Shown: positions 11,764-21,397, numbered from the stretch's first letter. The stretch is DNA of 64,000 bases from Pseudomonadota bacterium (GCA_963204815.1 CAUJHQ010000158.1:1-64000); one strand, 5' to 3'. Notes: generated by a model from the letters alone, not told the origin. Numbers and translations: made by a program.

Positions 11764-12483
11764 ATGCGCCGCGCCGACCGCCTGTTCCAGATCGTCCAGC
11801 TCGTGCGCGGACGCCGGCTGACGACCGCCGACTTCCTGGCCGCACGGCTGGCGGTGTCGGTCCGCACGGTCTACCGCGACATCGCCGACCTGCAGGCGCA
11901 GGGCGTGCCGCTCGAAGGCGAGGCCGGCGTCGGCTACCGCATGCGCGCCGGCTTCGACCTGCCGCCGCTGATGTTCACGCGCGACGAGGCGCAGGCGCTG
12001 GTGGCCGCCGTACGGCTGGCACAGCCGCGGCTCGACCACGCGCTGGCGGCCCACGGCGAGATGGCGCTGGCGAAGATCGTCGGCGCACTGCCGCCCGGCG
12101 TGCGCGCCGCCGCCGAGGGGCTGGCGCTGTTCACCCTCTCCGGCGGCGTCGACGACGCCACGCGCGGCCGGCTGGAGCTGCTGCGCAAGGCCGTGGAGTC
12201 GCGCCACAAGCTGCGCTTCGCCTACCGCGACCAGGCCGGCGCCGACAGCGCGCGCTGCGTGCGCCCGCTCGGCTGCTTCTTCTGGGACGCGGTGTGGACG
12301 CTCGCCGCCTGGTGCGAGCTGCGGCAGGACTTCCGCAGCTTCCGCGTCGACCGCATCGACGCGCTGGAGGTGCTGGACGAGCGCTTCCGCGACGAGCCCG
12401 GGCGCACGCTGGCGGACCTGCAGCGCAGCGTCCGCGCCCGTGAAGACACCGGCCCCGGGGCGCGGCGGCGCGTGCGATCATGA
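11764..12483 (+). CDS. HTH/WYL-domain transcriptional regulator (YafY family)
   Basis: MRRADRLFQIVQLVRGRRLTTADFLAARLAVSVRTVYRDIADLQAQGVPLEGEAGVGYRM; WYL-like C-terminus; alternative ATG at 11752. Confidence 0.88.
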   Translation: MRRADRLFQIVQLVRGRRLTTADFLAARLAVSVRTVYRDIADLQAQGVPLEGEAGVGYRMRAGFDLPPLMFTRDEAQALVAAVRLAQPRLDHALAAHGEMALAKIVGALPPGVRAAAEGLALFTLSGGVDDATRGRLELLRKAVESRHKLRFAYRDQAGADSARCVRPLGCFFWDAVWTLAAWCELRQDFRSFRVDRIDALEVLDERFRDEPGRTLADLQRSVRAREDTGPGARRRVRS

Positions 12484-12487
12484 ATCG

Positions 12488-13138
12488 ATGATCACGCTGC
12501 ACTACTACCCCGGCAACGCCAGCTTCACGCCGCACGTGCTGCTGCACGAACTCGGCGTGCCCTTCGAACGCGCACTGGTCGACCGCACGCAGGCGGCGCA
12601 CAAGGCGCCCGCCTACCTGAAGCTCAACCCGAACGGGCAGATCCCCGTGCTGGTCGATGGCGACCTCGTGCTGTACGAGACGGCGGCGATCTGCCTGCAC
12701 CTGGCCGACCGCCACCCGCAGGCCGGGCTGGCTCCCGCGGTCGGCACCGCCGAACGTGCGCAGCTCTACAAGTGGCTGATCTGGATGACCAACACCTTGC
12801 AGCCCCGGCTGATGCACTTCTTCTACCCCGAGCGCGTGGTCGACCCGACCGACATCGCCGCGGCGGCGCAGGTGAAGGCGCGTGCCGAGGCCGACGTCGT
12901 CGCGCTGCTCGGCCAGCTCGACGCCCAGCTGGGCTCTCACGGCGGCCCGTGGCTGCTGGGCGAGCGGTTCGGCATCGCCGACCCGTTCGCGTTCATGCTG
13001 TGCCGCTGGACGCGCGGCTTCAAGTCGAAGCCGGCGCGCAACTTCGTGCACCTCGCGCCCTACCTCGCGCGCGTGCTGGCGCGGCCGGCCGTGGCGCGGA
13101 CAGTGTCGGTGGAGCAGCTGGCCGCGCCGGTGTACTGA
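12488..13138 (+). CDS. Glutathione S-transferase family protein
   Basis: MITLHYYPGNASFTPHVLLHELGVPFERALVDR...LKLNPNGQIPVLVDGDLVLYETAAICLHLADR. Confidence 0.9.
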   Translation: MITLHYYPGNASFTPHVLLHELGVPFERALVDRTQAAHKAPAYLKLNPNGQIPVLVDGDLVLYETAAICLHLADRHPQAGLAPAVGTAERAQLYKWLIWMTNTLQPRLMHFFYPERVVDPTDIAAAAQVKARAEADVVALLGQLDAQLGSHGGPWLLGERFGIADPFAFMLCRWTRGFKSKPARNFVHLAPYLARVLARPAVARTVSVEQLAAPVY

Positions 13139-13157
13139 GCGCCGGCCCGCGCCCATG

Positions 13158-13190
13158 AAAAAGGGCCCGTCGACGACGGGCCCTTTTCGC
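13158..13190. terminator. Bidirectional intrinsic terminator
   Basis: AAAAGGGCCCGTCG-A-CGACGGGCCCTTTT, perfect 14-bp arms with A and T tracts, between convergent genes. Confidence 0.9.
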
Positions 13191-13207
13191 TTGACGGTGC
13201 GTTCGCG

Positions 13208-13885
13208 TCAGGCGGCGCGCGCCGCGAGGCGGCGGCGCGACACGCCGGCGCCCAGCAGGGCCAGGCCGACCAGTGCCAGCGTGCCGGGTTCCGGAACGTT
13301 GGTCGTCGTGCTGCCGCAGTCGGCGGTGCCGAAGCAGCCGTCGTTCGTCTCGTAGGACTGGCCGCTCAGGCCGACACCCTGCCACTTGGCGCTGAACGGG
13401 CTGTTGAACGTCACGCCGCTGGTCAGGAAGTTGCCCGAGGTGTTGAGCGTCAGCGAGAAGGTGCTGATGAGGCCTTCGCCGAGGCCCGAATTGATGCTGC
13501 CGCCGGCGCACTTGTTGGCGCTGTAGACGCACAGGTCGACCTTCTGCGCACCGGCCAGCGTGACGCCGGTGCCGGCGTCCCAGATGCCGGTGGCCGAGGC
13601 ACCGGTCAGCGTGGGGCTGACGACGTCGATGCCGAAGGACATGAAGGTGTTCTGGCCCGGGCCGAACGACGCGTTGTTCACGCTGACGCTGAAGGTGGCG
13701 CTGCCGGCGCTCAGCGAAGTGAGCAGGAACGAGATGCGCGTGTCGAGCGTGGCACCGTCGGCCGACTCCAGGAAGTACAGCGTGTTGCTGTCGCCCGTGG
13801 AATCGAACGTGACCGTGGCGGCCTGCGCCGATGCGAAGGCGCTGACGGCAGCGAACGTGGCGGCGAGGAGCTTCTTGATGGACAT
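13208..13885 (-). CDS. PEP-CTERM sorting-domain exported protein
   Basis: MSIKKLLAATFAAVSAFASAQA signal peptide; C-terminal VPEPGTLALVGLALLGAGVSRRRLAARAA. Confidence 0.92.
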   Translation of the reverse strand: MSIKKLLAATFAAVSAFASAQAATVTFDSTGDSNTLYFLESADGATLDTRISFLLTSLSAGSATFSVSVNNASFGPGQNTFMSFGIDVVSPTLTGASATGIWDAGTGVTLAGAQKVDLCVYSANKCAGGSINSGLGEGLISTFSLTLNTSGNFLTSGVTFNSPFSAKWQGVGLSGQSYETNDGCFGTADCGSTTTNVPEPGTLALVGLALLGAGVSRRRLAARAA

Positions 13886-13944
13886 GGCGTCGTTCCGTTT
13901 GCGTGAGTCTGGAGCCCAAGCCAACGCTTGGATGCCATCACTCA

Positions 13945-13960
13945 AGCAACTGATGTGCCA
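13945..13960 (-). promoter_or_regulatory. Sigma-54 (-24/-12) promoter of the PEP-CTERM gene
   Basis: Reverse strand TGGCAC-ATCAG-TTGCT; GG and GC separated by 10 nt; about 60 nt upstream of the ATG. Confidence 0.8.
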
Positions 13961-14045
13961 AGTGCACACTTGTTTGATTTAAAAGCACTTTTCGCCGCCC
14001 GCCGGTTGCAGGTGGCCGCCACTGTCAAAACCGCCGACACCCGGA

Positions 14046-14264
14046 TCAGGCCGCGACCGGACGGAAGTACTGGCTGAAGACCGCAGGCTCGGCGATCTCG
14101 CGCGTGTGCAGGCCGGCCAGCGGCTCGCTGAACTCGGCCTCGGGCTCGAAGGGGTCGATGCCGGCGCGCAGGTCGCCGACCACGTGCGCCCAGAGGCTGG
14201 CCGTGCGCACGGCAGGCGCGACGCCGGCGGGCCGCCGGTCCGGGTCGTGGGTGAGGGCTTGCAT
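14046..14264 (-). CDS. Hypothetical small protein
   Basis: MQALTHDPDRRPAGVAPAVRTASLWAHVVGDLRAGIDPFEPEAEFSEPLAGLHTREIAEPAVFSQYFRPVAA; start uncertain (alternative at 14306). Confidence 0.4.
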   Translation of the reverse strand: MQALTHDPDRRPAGVAPAVRTASLWAHVVGDLRAGIDPFEPEAEFSEPLAGLHTREIAEPAVFSQYFRPVAA

Positions 14265-14345
14265 CGTGGGCTCCCGCGTAACCTGTTGTTGCCCCTGTAT
14301 CGGCATGCGCGGGCGGCGGCTTGAAGGCGCGCCGGGAGCCGGCGG

Positions 14346-14708
14346 TCAGAAGGTGCCGCTGTGGCGGAACTTCTCCAGCCGCAGGGCCAGCTGCTGCCGC
14401 ATGTCGGCCAGGCGCTGGCGCTGCGGCCGCGTGGCGGCGTCGTCGGGTGCGCCGTCCAGCGCGGCCTGCAGGGCGGCGATCTCGCGCATCAGTTCGACCT
14501 CGGGCGGCGCATAGCCGGCGTCCTTCAGCACCTTCATCGGCAGCTTGAATTCGTCCGGCGTCTCGTCGTAGCCGTCGCCGAAGTGCTGCGGCCGGCCCCA
14601 GGACGGCGCGGCGCGCAACTCGCCCGACGCGAGGCTCTCGCGCAAGGCGTCGGCGATCTGTTCGTCCTGCGTGCGCAGGCGCTTTTCGCGTTCTTCCTGG
14701 GGTGTCAT
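14346..14708 (-). CDS. DUF1992 / DnaJ-homologue subfamily C member 28-like domain protein
   Basis: QIADALRESLASGELRAAPSWGRPQHF...PDEFKLPMKVLKDAGYAPPEVELMREIAALQ. Confidence 0.75.
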   Translation of the reverse strand: MTPQEEREKRLRTQDEQIADALRESLASGELRAAPSWGRPQHFGDGYDETPDEFKLPMKVLKDAGYAPPEVELMREIAALQAALDGAPDDAATRPQRQRLADMRQQLALRLEKFRHSGTF

Positions 14709-16057
14709 GCGCGTTCCTCCTGTGCGCCGCCCAGTCGCTCGGCCCAGTGGCGCGTCAGCGGCGACAGCGGCTTGGCCATCAGGCGCTCGTTCAGCAGCGC
14801 ACGGCCGAGCGCACGCCGCCGACCGCGCGCCGCGGCGGCGAGCAGCGTGAGGTCGATGAGGTCGCGCTGCGCGTGGCTGCCGCCGAAGTGGCGCGCGGTC
14901 GCGCGCACCGGGTAGATCGCGTCGGCCGCGCCGTCGCCGTCGCCGCGCTCGTAGGCGAGTGCGCCGCGCATCAGCGGCAGCCCGACCTCGCGCGCCATCT
15001 GGTGGTTGGCGCGCCGCGCGTCTTCGGCGCCGAGCGCGCGCTGCGCGCAGCGCGCCACCCAGCCTTCGGCGCGCGCGCCCTGCCCGGCCGCGAGCAACGC
15101 GAGCACGAAGTGCACGTCGTTGAAGGCGTAGTAGCCGGCGCCGGCCTCGTCGTCGGGCCAGCCGGCGACGAGCGCCGAGGCATGGGCCGCGACGTCCTCG
15201 CCCAGCAGGTGCAGCCGCCACAGCATCGCCGCCGCATCGACGCGCTGCAGCGTGATCTGCAGTGCGTCGCCCGAGAGGTGGTTGTCGACGAGGCGCAGCA
15301 CGCCCGCGGTGTCCATCGCCTCGAGCCGGAACAGCGCCTTGTGCCACCACAGGTGGCCGGCGAAGCCGTTGCCGTCGGCCCACTGCGGCTGGTACTGGCG
15401 CAGCCAGACCGAGCCTTCCTCGAAGCGGCCCTGCATCTCCATCACGTGCGCGACCGCGTGCACCGCCCACGGCACGCGCGGGTTGGCGGCCAGCGCGCGG
15501 CGGCCGGCCTCCTCGGCCTGCGGGTACAGGTTGCACTCCTCGAGGCCGAAGGCGTAGAGCGCGAGCACGTACGGGTGCAGCGGGTCGGCCTCGTCCCAGT
15601 CGGGCAGCGCACGCGCGGGGCGCTGGCGCAGCCCGGTGGCGTCGCCGCGGTAGAAGTCCCACAGCTGCGCCCACTGCAGCGCGAGGGCGTCGCGCGGGTG
15701 CTCGAGCAGCACCTCGTCCCAGCGCCGGCTGGCGGCGTGCCAGCGGCCTTCCAGCACCAGCTGCACGGCGTCGGCATGGGCCTGCTCGCGCGCCGGCGCG
15801 GGGCGGCGGAGGGCACGCGCCGCGGCCAGGTGCGCGGCGGCCTCGTCGCACAGCGAGGGCTCGGTCAGGCTCAGCAGGAAGCCCGCCTTCATCACGTGCG
15901 GCAGGGCCCAGCCGGGGTCGGCGGCGATCGCGGCGTCGAGGTCGGCAAGCGGCGCGTCGTAGAACGACATCATGCGCCACAGCGCCTGCTCGGCGGCGTC
16001 GCGCGCCGCGGCCACGTCGCTGCCCTGGGGGTTGCCGCGCAGGTCGGAACTCGACAT
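14705..16057 (-). CDS. Tetratricopeptide repeat protein (TTC38-like)
   Basis: 450 aa helical-repeat protein: ALPHVMKAGFLLSLTEPSLCDEAAAHLAAARAL...VPWAVHAVAHVMEMQGRFEEGSVWLRQYQ. Confidence 0.78.
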   Translation of the reverse strand: MSSSDLRGNPQGSDVAAARDAAEQALWRMMSFYDAPLADLDAAIAADPGWALPHVMKAGFLLSLTEPSLCDEAAAHLAAARALRRPAPAREQAHADAVQLVLEGRWHAASRRWDEVLLEHPRDALALQWAQLWDFYRGDATGLRQRPARALPDWDEADPLHPYVLALYAFGLEECNLYPQAEEAGRRALAANPRVPWAVHAVAHVMEMQGRFEEGSVWLRQYQPQWADGNGFAGHLWWHKALFRLEAMDTAGVLRLVDNHLSGDALQITLQRVDAAAMLWRLHLLGEDVAAHASALVAGWPDDEAGAGYYAFNDVHFVLALLAAGQGARAEGWVARCAQRALGAEDARRANHQMAREVGLPLMRGALAYERGDGDGAADAIYPVRATARHFGGSHAQRDLIDLTLLAAAARGRRRALGRALLNERLMAKPLSPLTRHWAERLGGAQEERA

Positions 16058-16096
16058 GGCGCGAATGTAGCGCGCCGGCGTAACGGCGCGCCGGCG

Positions 16097-19000
16097 TCAG
16101 TCGGCGCCCGGCCGCGGCTGCGGCGTGGCCAGCGGCGGGGCGGCGACGCTCTCGCGCGAAGGCGGCGCGCCGGCCGGCGTGTCGACGTCGAGCGCCGCCT
16201 CGACGTGCGCGAGCGCGCGGTTGCTCGTCGCGCGCAGCAGGCCGCGCCGCACCGCCACCGCAGCCTGCTGCTGCAGCGGCAGCGGCGTGCCGGCCGCCGG
16301 CCACGCGGGGCCGGCGTGAAGGCCGACCCAGGCGTCGCGGCCCGAGCGCTTGGCGGCGAAGAGTGCCGTGTCGGCCAGGCGCACGATGTCCTGCCAGCCG
16401 GCGCCGTCGGGCGCACCGGCGAAGGGCAGGCAGGCGAAGCCGATCGAGCAGGTGATGTGCAGCGGCTGCCCGTCGTCGAGCACGAAGGGCGTGTCGGCGA
16501 TGGCGCCGCGCATGCGCTCGGCGAGTTCCTCGGCGCGCGCACGGTCGGTCTCGCGGGCGACGGCGAGAAACTCCTCGCCGCCCCAGCGCACCAGGTGGTC
16601 GGACTCGCGCAGCGCGGCGGCCAGCCGGCGCCCGAACTGCACCAGCACCGCGTCGCCGACGCCGTGCCCATGGCGGTCGTTCACCTGCTTGAAGCGGTCG
16701 ACGTCGACGAGGAAGAAGACGTGGTCGGTGTCCACCGGCGCGCGCTCGCCGGGCGCCGTCGGCGCGGTGGCGCGCCGCAGGCTGGCCGCGACCTGGCCGT
16801 CGATCTGCTCGGTCAGGAAGCGGCGGTTGTGCAGGCCGGTGAGCGGGTCGGTGATGGCGCTGCGCTCGAGCACGCGCGACTTCTCTTCCAGGGCGCGCGA
16901 CACCGCCTCGAGCTCGGCCGTGCGCTCGCGCACCTTGCGCTCGAGTTCGGCCTGGCGCTCGCGCAGCGCGCGGGTGCGCCGCTGCACGACGGCGAACACG
17001 GCGGCCAGCGCCAACACGACCGCCGCGATGCGTGCCCACCAGGTCTGGTGCCAGGCCGGCAGCACGCGCACCGGCAGCGCGACGACACGCTCGCTCCAGG
17101 CGCCGTCGCGGTTGCTGCCGCGCAGCAGAAGCCGGTAGTCGCCGGGCGGCAGGTTCGTGTAGGCGGCGAGCCGGCGCGAGGGGTCGGTGGCGATCCAGTC
17201 GGCGTCGAAGCCTTCCAGCCGGTAGGCGTAGCGGTTGCGCTCGGGTGCCGAGAAGTCGACGGCGGCGAACTCGACCGCGAGCGAGTTCGCCCCCGGCGTC
17301 ACCACCACCGGCGCGGCCGTCGCACGCACGCCGCCGACCAGCAGTTCGCTGACGACGACCGGCGGTCGGTAGTCCCAGGCGCGCAACTCGGCCGGCAGCA
17401 CCACCGTCATGCCGCCGGCGCCGCCGAACAGCAGTTCGCCCTGCGGCGTGCGCGCGGCCGCGCCGGTCCAGTAGGTCGGCAGCACCACGCCTTCGGCGCG
17501 CCGCAGCGGCCGCACCGAAAGGTCGGCCGGGTCGATGCGCGCGAGGCCGCTGTCGGTGCTGGCCCACACCGCGCCCTGCGGGCCTTCGACGATCGCGTTG
17601 ACGTTGTCGTCGGGCAGCCCGTGCGCGGCGCCGAGGCGGCGGAAGCGGCCGTCGGGCGTGCCGGGTTCGTGGATGGCGATGCCGCCGCCGTAGGTGCCGA
17701 CCCACAGCCGGCCGCGGCGGTCGGTGTACAGCGTGGTCACGAAGCCCGCGGGCAGCGACTGCGGCACGCCGGCTTCCGGCGTGAAGCTCCGCACGCGACC
17801 CTGCGCCGGCTCGACGCGGTTCAGGCCGTTGCGCGTGCCGACCCAGAGCGTGTCGGCGTCGGCGCGCGCCACGAGGATCACGCGCTCGTCGCTCAGCCGC
17901 TGGCCGGCGGCCGGCCGGAAGCGCGCCGCGGCGCCGCTGCCGGTGTCCAGCCGCCAGAGGCCGTCGTACATGCCGCCGACCCACAGCGTGGCGCCGTCGG
18001 CGAACAGCGCCCAGGTCGGCGCTGCGGGGTCGCGCCCGGCCATCGTCACGCGCTCGACCCGGCGGCCGTCGGCGCTGGCGCGGTACAGGCCACGCTTGGT
18101 GCCGATGAAGACATTGCCGTCGCCGGCACGTTCGAGCGCGAGCACGACGTCCGGCGGCAGCGCCTGCGCAGGCCGCGACGCGTCGGGCCGCAGCGCACCG
18201 ACGAGCGCGCCGCTGCCGTCGACGATGTCCACGCCGCGCTTGTGCGTGCCCAGCCAGATGCGGCCGTCGGGCATCGGCAGCACCCAGCTCACCTCGGTGC
18301 TGATGCGGCGCCCGTCGGGATCGGCCGGGTCGCGCACGCTCGGGCCGTACCAGGTGAGCAGGGCCGACTGGCGCGGGTCGTGCTGGCTGACGCCGCGGTT
18401 CGTGGCCACCCAGACGAGACCGGCACGGTCGCGGAAGAGGCCGCGCACGGCGTTGTCGGCCAGGCTCACCGGCAGCGACGAGCGGTTCGCGATGCGGCGC
18501 ACAACGCCAGCGTCGTCGATGGCGACGATGCCGTGGTTCGCGGTGCCCACCCACATCTCGCCGGGCCGCGCCTCCACGAGGCTGGTGACCTGCTGCTGCT
18601 GGTCGCCCAGCACGGCCGGCGCCGCCGCGTGCGCGCCGCTGGCGTCGACGACGAACGCGCCGTGGCGCAGCGTGCCGACCCAGATGCGGCCGCGCGCGTC
18701 CTCGGCCAGCGTCGACGGCTCGCCGGCGCCGCCGGCGGCCAGCGCCACCGGCACGAACGCGGCCGCGCCGGCGTCGCGCCGGAACAGGCCCGCGGCGGTG
18801 CCGGCCCACAGCGCGCCGCGGCCGTCGCGCAGCAGCGCGTTGACGCCCGCGCGCGGCAGGCCGGCCTCGCCGGCGGCACGCTGCACGCGGCCGCTGGCGG
18901 GGTCGAGGTGATCGAGTCCGCCATCGGTGCCCACCCACAGGCCGCCGCGGCCGTCGTCGGCGACCGAGCGCACGCTCACGTGCGACAGGCCCTGCGGCCC

Positions 19001-19432
19001 CGCCGCGTGGTGCACGAAACGGTCGGTGGCGGGGTCGTGGCGCGCCAGGCCGGCGGCGCTGGTGCCCACCCACAGGCGGCCGGCGGCGTCGCGGTGCAGC
19101 ACCTGCACCACGTTGTCGGGCAGAGCGCCTTCGGCGCCGGGCGCGGCGGTGTGCACGCGCATGCGGTAGCCGTCCCAGCGCGCCAGGCCGCCGAGCGTGC
19201 CAACCCAGAGGAAGCCCGCGCCGTCCTGCGCCACCGCGGTGGCGATCTCGTTCGGCAGGCCCTGCGCCTGCGTCAGGTGCTGGAAGCTGAGTTCGGTGTG
19301 CTGCGACCAGCGTGCCGGCGGCTGCGCTGTCGCGGCACCGGCCAGCAGGACCAGCGCGCAAGCCGCGGCACGCCGCCACGCCGACAAGCGGCACCGGCGC
19401 TGGGGAAGGACGCGGACCGACGCCGACAGCAC
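16097..19432 (-). CDS. Two-component-regulator-propeller / Y_Y_Y domain / GGDEF diguanylate cyclase
   Basis: GTG start VLSASVRVLPQRR...; repeated LWVGT-type propeller motifs; YRLEGFDADWI Y_Y_Y region; TM; DPLTGLHNRRFL and RWGGEEF. Confidence 0.9.
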   Translation of the reverse strand: MLSASVRVLPQRRCRLSAWRRAAACALVLLAGAATAQPPARWSQHTELSFQHLTQAQGLPNEIATAVAQDGAGFLWVGTLGGLARWDGYRMRVHTAAPGAEGALPDNVVQVLHRDAAGRLWVGTSAAGLARHDPATDRFVHHAAGPQGLSHVSVRSVADDGRGGLWVGTDGGLDHLDPASGRVQRAAGEAGLPRAGVNALLRDGRGALWAGTAAGLFRRDAGAAAFVPVALAAGGAGEPSTLAEDARGRIWVGTLRHGAFVVDASGAHAAAPAVLGDQQQQVTSLVEARPGEMWVGTANHGIVAIDDAGVVRRIANRSSLPVSLADNAVRGLFRDRAGLVWVATNRGVSQHDPRQSALLTWYGPSVRDPADPDGRRISTEVSWVLPMPDGRIWLGTHKRGVDIVDGSGALVGALRPDASRPAQALPPDVVLALERAGDGNVFIGTKRGLYRASADGRRVERVTMAGRDPAAPTWALFADGATLWVGGMYDGLWRLDTGSGAAARFRPAAGQRLSDERVILVARADADTLWVGTRNGLNRVEPAQGRVRSFTPEAGVPQSLPAGFVTTLYTDRRGRLWVGTYGGGIAIHEPGTPDGRFRRLGAAHGLPDDNVNAIVEGPQGAVWASTDSGLARIDPADLSVRPLRRAEGVVLPTYWTGAAARTPQGELLFGGAGGMTVVLPAELRAWDYRPPVVVSELLVGGVRATAAPVVVTPGANSLAVEFAAVDFSAPERNRYAYRLEGFDADWIATDPSRRLAAYTNLPPGDYRLLLRGSNRDGAWSERVVALPVRVLPAWHQTWWARIAAVVLALAAVFAVVQRRTRALRERQAELERKVRERTAELEAVSRALEEKSRVLERSAITDPLTGLHNRRFLTEQIDGQVAASLRRATAPTAPGERAPVDTDHVFFLVDVDRFKQVNDRHGHGVGDAVLVQFGRRLAAALRESDHLVRWGGEEFLAVARETDRARAEELAERMRGAIADTPFVLDDGQPLHITCSIGFACLPFAGAPDGAGWQDIVRLADTALFAAKRSGRDAWVGLHAGPAWPAAGTPLPLQQQAAVAVRRGLLRATSNRALAHVEAALDVDTPAGAPPSRESVAAPPLATPQPRPGAD

Positions 19433-19502
19433 GCCGAAGATTGTGCCGACGCGGGACCGCGCCCGGCGTCGCCGGGCAGACAAATCTGCGGAAATCCCAA
19501 CG

Positions 19503-20903
19503 TCAGGCGCGGGCACCGACGCGCGGCCAGGGCCGCGGCGGGTCGCGCAGGCGCTCCCAGGCACGCGCCAGCCGCAGCACGCCGAGGTCGTCGTGCCGCC
19601 GGCCCATGATCTGCAGGCCGATCGGCAGCCCGGCGGCGGTGTGGCCGCAGTCGACGCTGATCGCCGGCTGCTCGCCCATGTTCGCCGGCAGCGTGAAGGC
19701 GATGTGCTCCATCGCGCGATCGGGGTCGTTCGTCGGCATCGCCCATTCGGCCGGGAAGGCCGGCACCGGGCTCACCGGCGACAGCACGAAGTCGAACGGC
19801 TGGCACGCGGCAACGGAAGCGTCGCGCAGCGCCACCGCCATCTGCGTGTAGCCGTGGAACAGCTGCGCCGTCGTGACGTGCTCGCCGCGCGCCACCCAGG
19901 CGCGGATGAAGGGCAGCACCTTCGCGCGCCGCTCCTCGGGCAGCGCGCTGATGTCGAGCCAGGAACGCACGCGCCAGAAGAGGTCGATGCCGTCGGCCAT
20001 CTCGCGCGTCGTGAACGGGCGCATCGGCTCGACGATGGCACCGGCCGCCTCGAAGCGGCGCGCCGCGGCCTGCACGGCGGCGGCCGTCTCGGGCTCCGCC
20101 GGCAGGCCCCAGCCGGCGTCCATCAGCAGGCCGAGCCTGAGGCCCTTGACGTCGCGCTCGAGGTCGGTCCAGTCGAAGCGCTGGTACGGCAGGCTCATCG
20201 TGTCGCGCCAGTCGGGGCGGCTCAGCTCGGCCATCATCAGCGCGGCGTCGGTCACGCTGCGCGTCATCGGGCCGGCGGCGCGGCCGGCGTACGGCGGCTT
20301 GATCGGCACGCGGCCCAGACTGGGCTTGAGGCCGACGATGCCGCACCACGCGGCGGGCAGGCGGATCGAGCCGCCGATGTCGGTGCCGATGTGCAGCGGC
20401 CCGTAGCCCGCCGCGGCCGCGGCGCCGGCACCGGCGCTGCTGCCGCCCGGGTTCTTGGTCGTGTCCCAGGGGTTGCGCGCCAGCTCGTGGAAGCTCGACA
20501 GCCCGGAGGACAGCATGCCGTAGTCCGGCATCGTGGTCTTGGCGATGAACACCGCGCCGGCCTCGCGCAGGCGGGCCGCCGGCGGGGCGTCTTCGGGCGC
20601 CGGCACCAGCACGGTGGCGGCGGTGCCCAGCGGCAGCGGCACGCCCTTGGTGGCGATGTTCTCCTTGATCGTCACCGGCACGCCGTCCAGCGGCGACAGC
20701 GGCGCGCCCTTCGCGAAGCGCGCCTGCGAGGCGCTGGCCATCGCGAGCGCGGTCTCGGGGTCGAAGGCCCAGGTGGCGTGCAGCACCGGCTCGCAGCGCT
20801 GCACGTGGGCGATGACGCTGTGCGCCACTTCGACCGGCGAGAGATCGCCGCGCCGGTAGGCGGCACCGAGCTCGGCCGCCGAGAGGTCGTGCAGCGCCGT
20901 CAC
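19503..20903 (-). CDS. Amidase (amidase signature family)
   Basis: GTG start; NPGGSSAGAGAAAAAGYGPLHIGTDIGGSIRLPAAWCGIVGLKPS amidase signature; DGVPVTIKEN. Confidence 0.92.
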   Translation of the reverse strand: MTALHDLSAAELGAAYRRGDLSPVEVAHSVIAHVQRCEPVLHATWAFDPETALAMASASQARFAKGAPLSPLDGVPVTIKENIATKGVPLPLGTAATVLVPAPEDAPPAARLREAGAVFIAKTTMPDYGMLSSGLSSFHELARNPWDTTKNPGGSSAGAGAAAAAGYGPLHIGTDIGGSIRLPAAWCGIVGLKPSLGRVPIKPPYAGRAAGPMTRSVTDAALMMAELSRPDWRDTMSLPYQRFDWTDLERDVKGLRLGLLMDAGWGLPAEPETAAAVQAAARRFEAAGAIVEPMRPFTTREMADGIDLFWRVRSWLDISALPEERRAKVLPFIRAWVARGEHVTTAQLFHGYTQMAVALRDASVAACQPFDFVLSPVSPVPAFPAEWAMPTNDPDRAMEHIAFTLPANMGEQPAISVDCGHTAAGLPIGLQIMGRRHDDLGVLRLARAWERLRDPPRPWPRVGARA

Positions 20904-21376
20904 GCTGCGGGCTGGCTGTCGAGGTAGCGCTTCAGGTTCGCCGCCGCCGTGGCGCGCACCTTCTTGCGCAGGAAGGATGTCCAGCCGAGGAACTGCCCCG
21001 GCGCGCCGAGCGCCTGGCGCGACCACTTCCAGAAGTCGAAGTGGTCGACGTGGCGGCGGATCAGGCCGTCGGGCCCGAACTCGAATTTCGCGTCGATGCT
21101 GTTGCGCACCAGCCGGCCGGTGGCGCTGAAGCGGTAGAAGGCGACCCAGTGGGCGCTGTTCTCGGTGATGCCGCTCACCTCGAGCTTCCAGACGTCGGCG
21201 CCCTTGGCGCGCGTGGCCGCGCACAGCATGCTCCACATGCCGGCCACCTCGCGGCGGCCGCGCAGCGAGAAGGCCTCGTCGTCGAACGTGGCGTCCTCGG
21301 CGTAGCAGCTGCGCATGGTGGCGTCGTCCAGGCGCGCGAACGCGGCGTAGAACTTCTCGATGGTGGCGCGGCTCAT
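20900..21376 (-). CDS. SnoaL/NTF2-like fold protein
   Basis: MSRATIEKFYAAFARLDDATMRSCYAEDATFDDEAFSLRGRREVAGMWSML; GTGA overlap with the amidase. Confidence 0.8.
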   Translation of the reverse strand: MSRATIEKFYAAFARLDDATMRSCYAEDATFDDEAFSLRGRREVAGMWSMLCAATRAKGADVWKLEVSGITENSAHWVAFYRFSATGRLVRNSIDAKFEFGPDGLIRRHVDHFDFWKWSRQALGAPGQFLGWTSFLRKKVRATAAANLKRYLDSQPAA

Positions 21377-21397
21377 CGCAGGCTCCTCAGCGCGGCG

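Noticed and set aside
19471-19487. GCCCGGC-GTC-GCCGGGC hairpin between the propeller/GGDEF gene and amidase
   Set aside because: Seven-bp GC-only hairpin with no T tract; common by chance at this composition, so not called as a terminator.
14702-19609. 1635-aa plus-strand ORF antisense to the TPR and propeller/GGDEF genes
   Set aside because: Arg/Ala/His/Gln-rich with no recognisable domain; an open antisense frame expected in GC-rich coding DNA.
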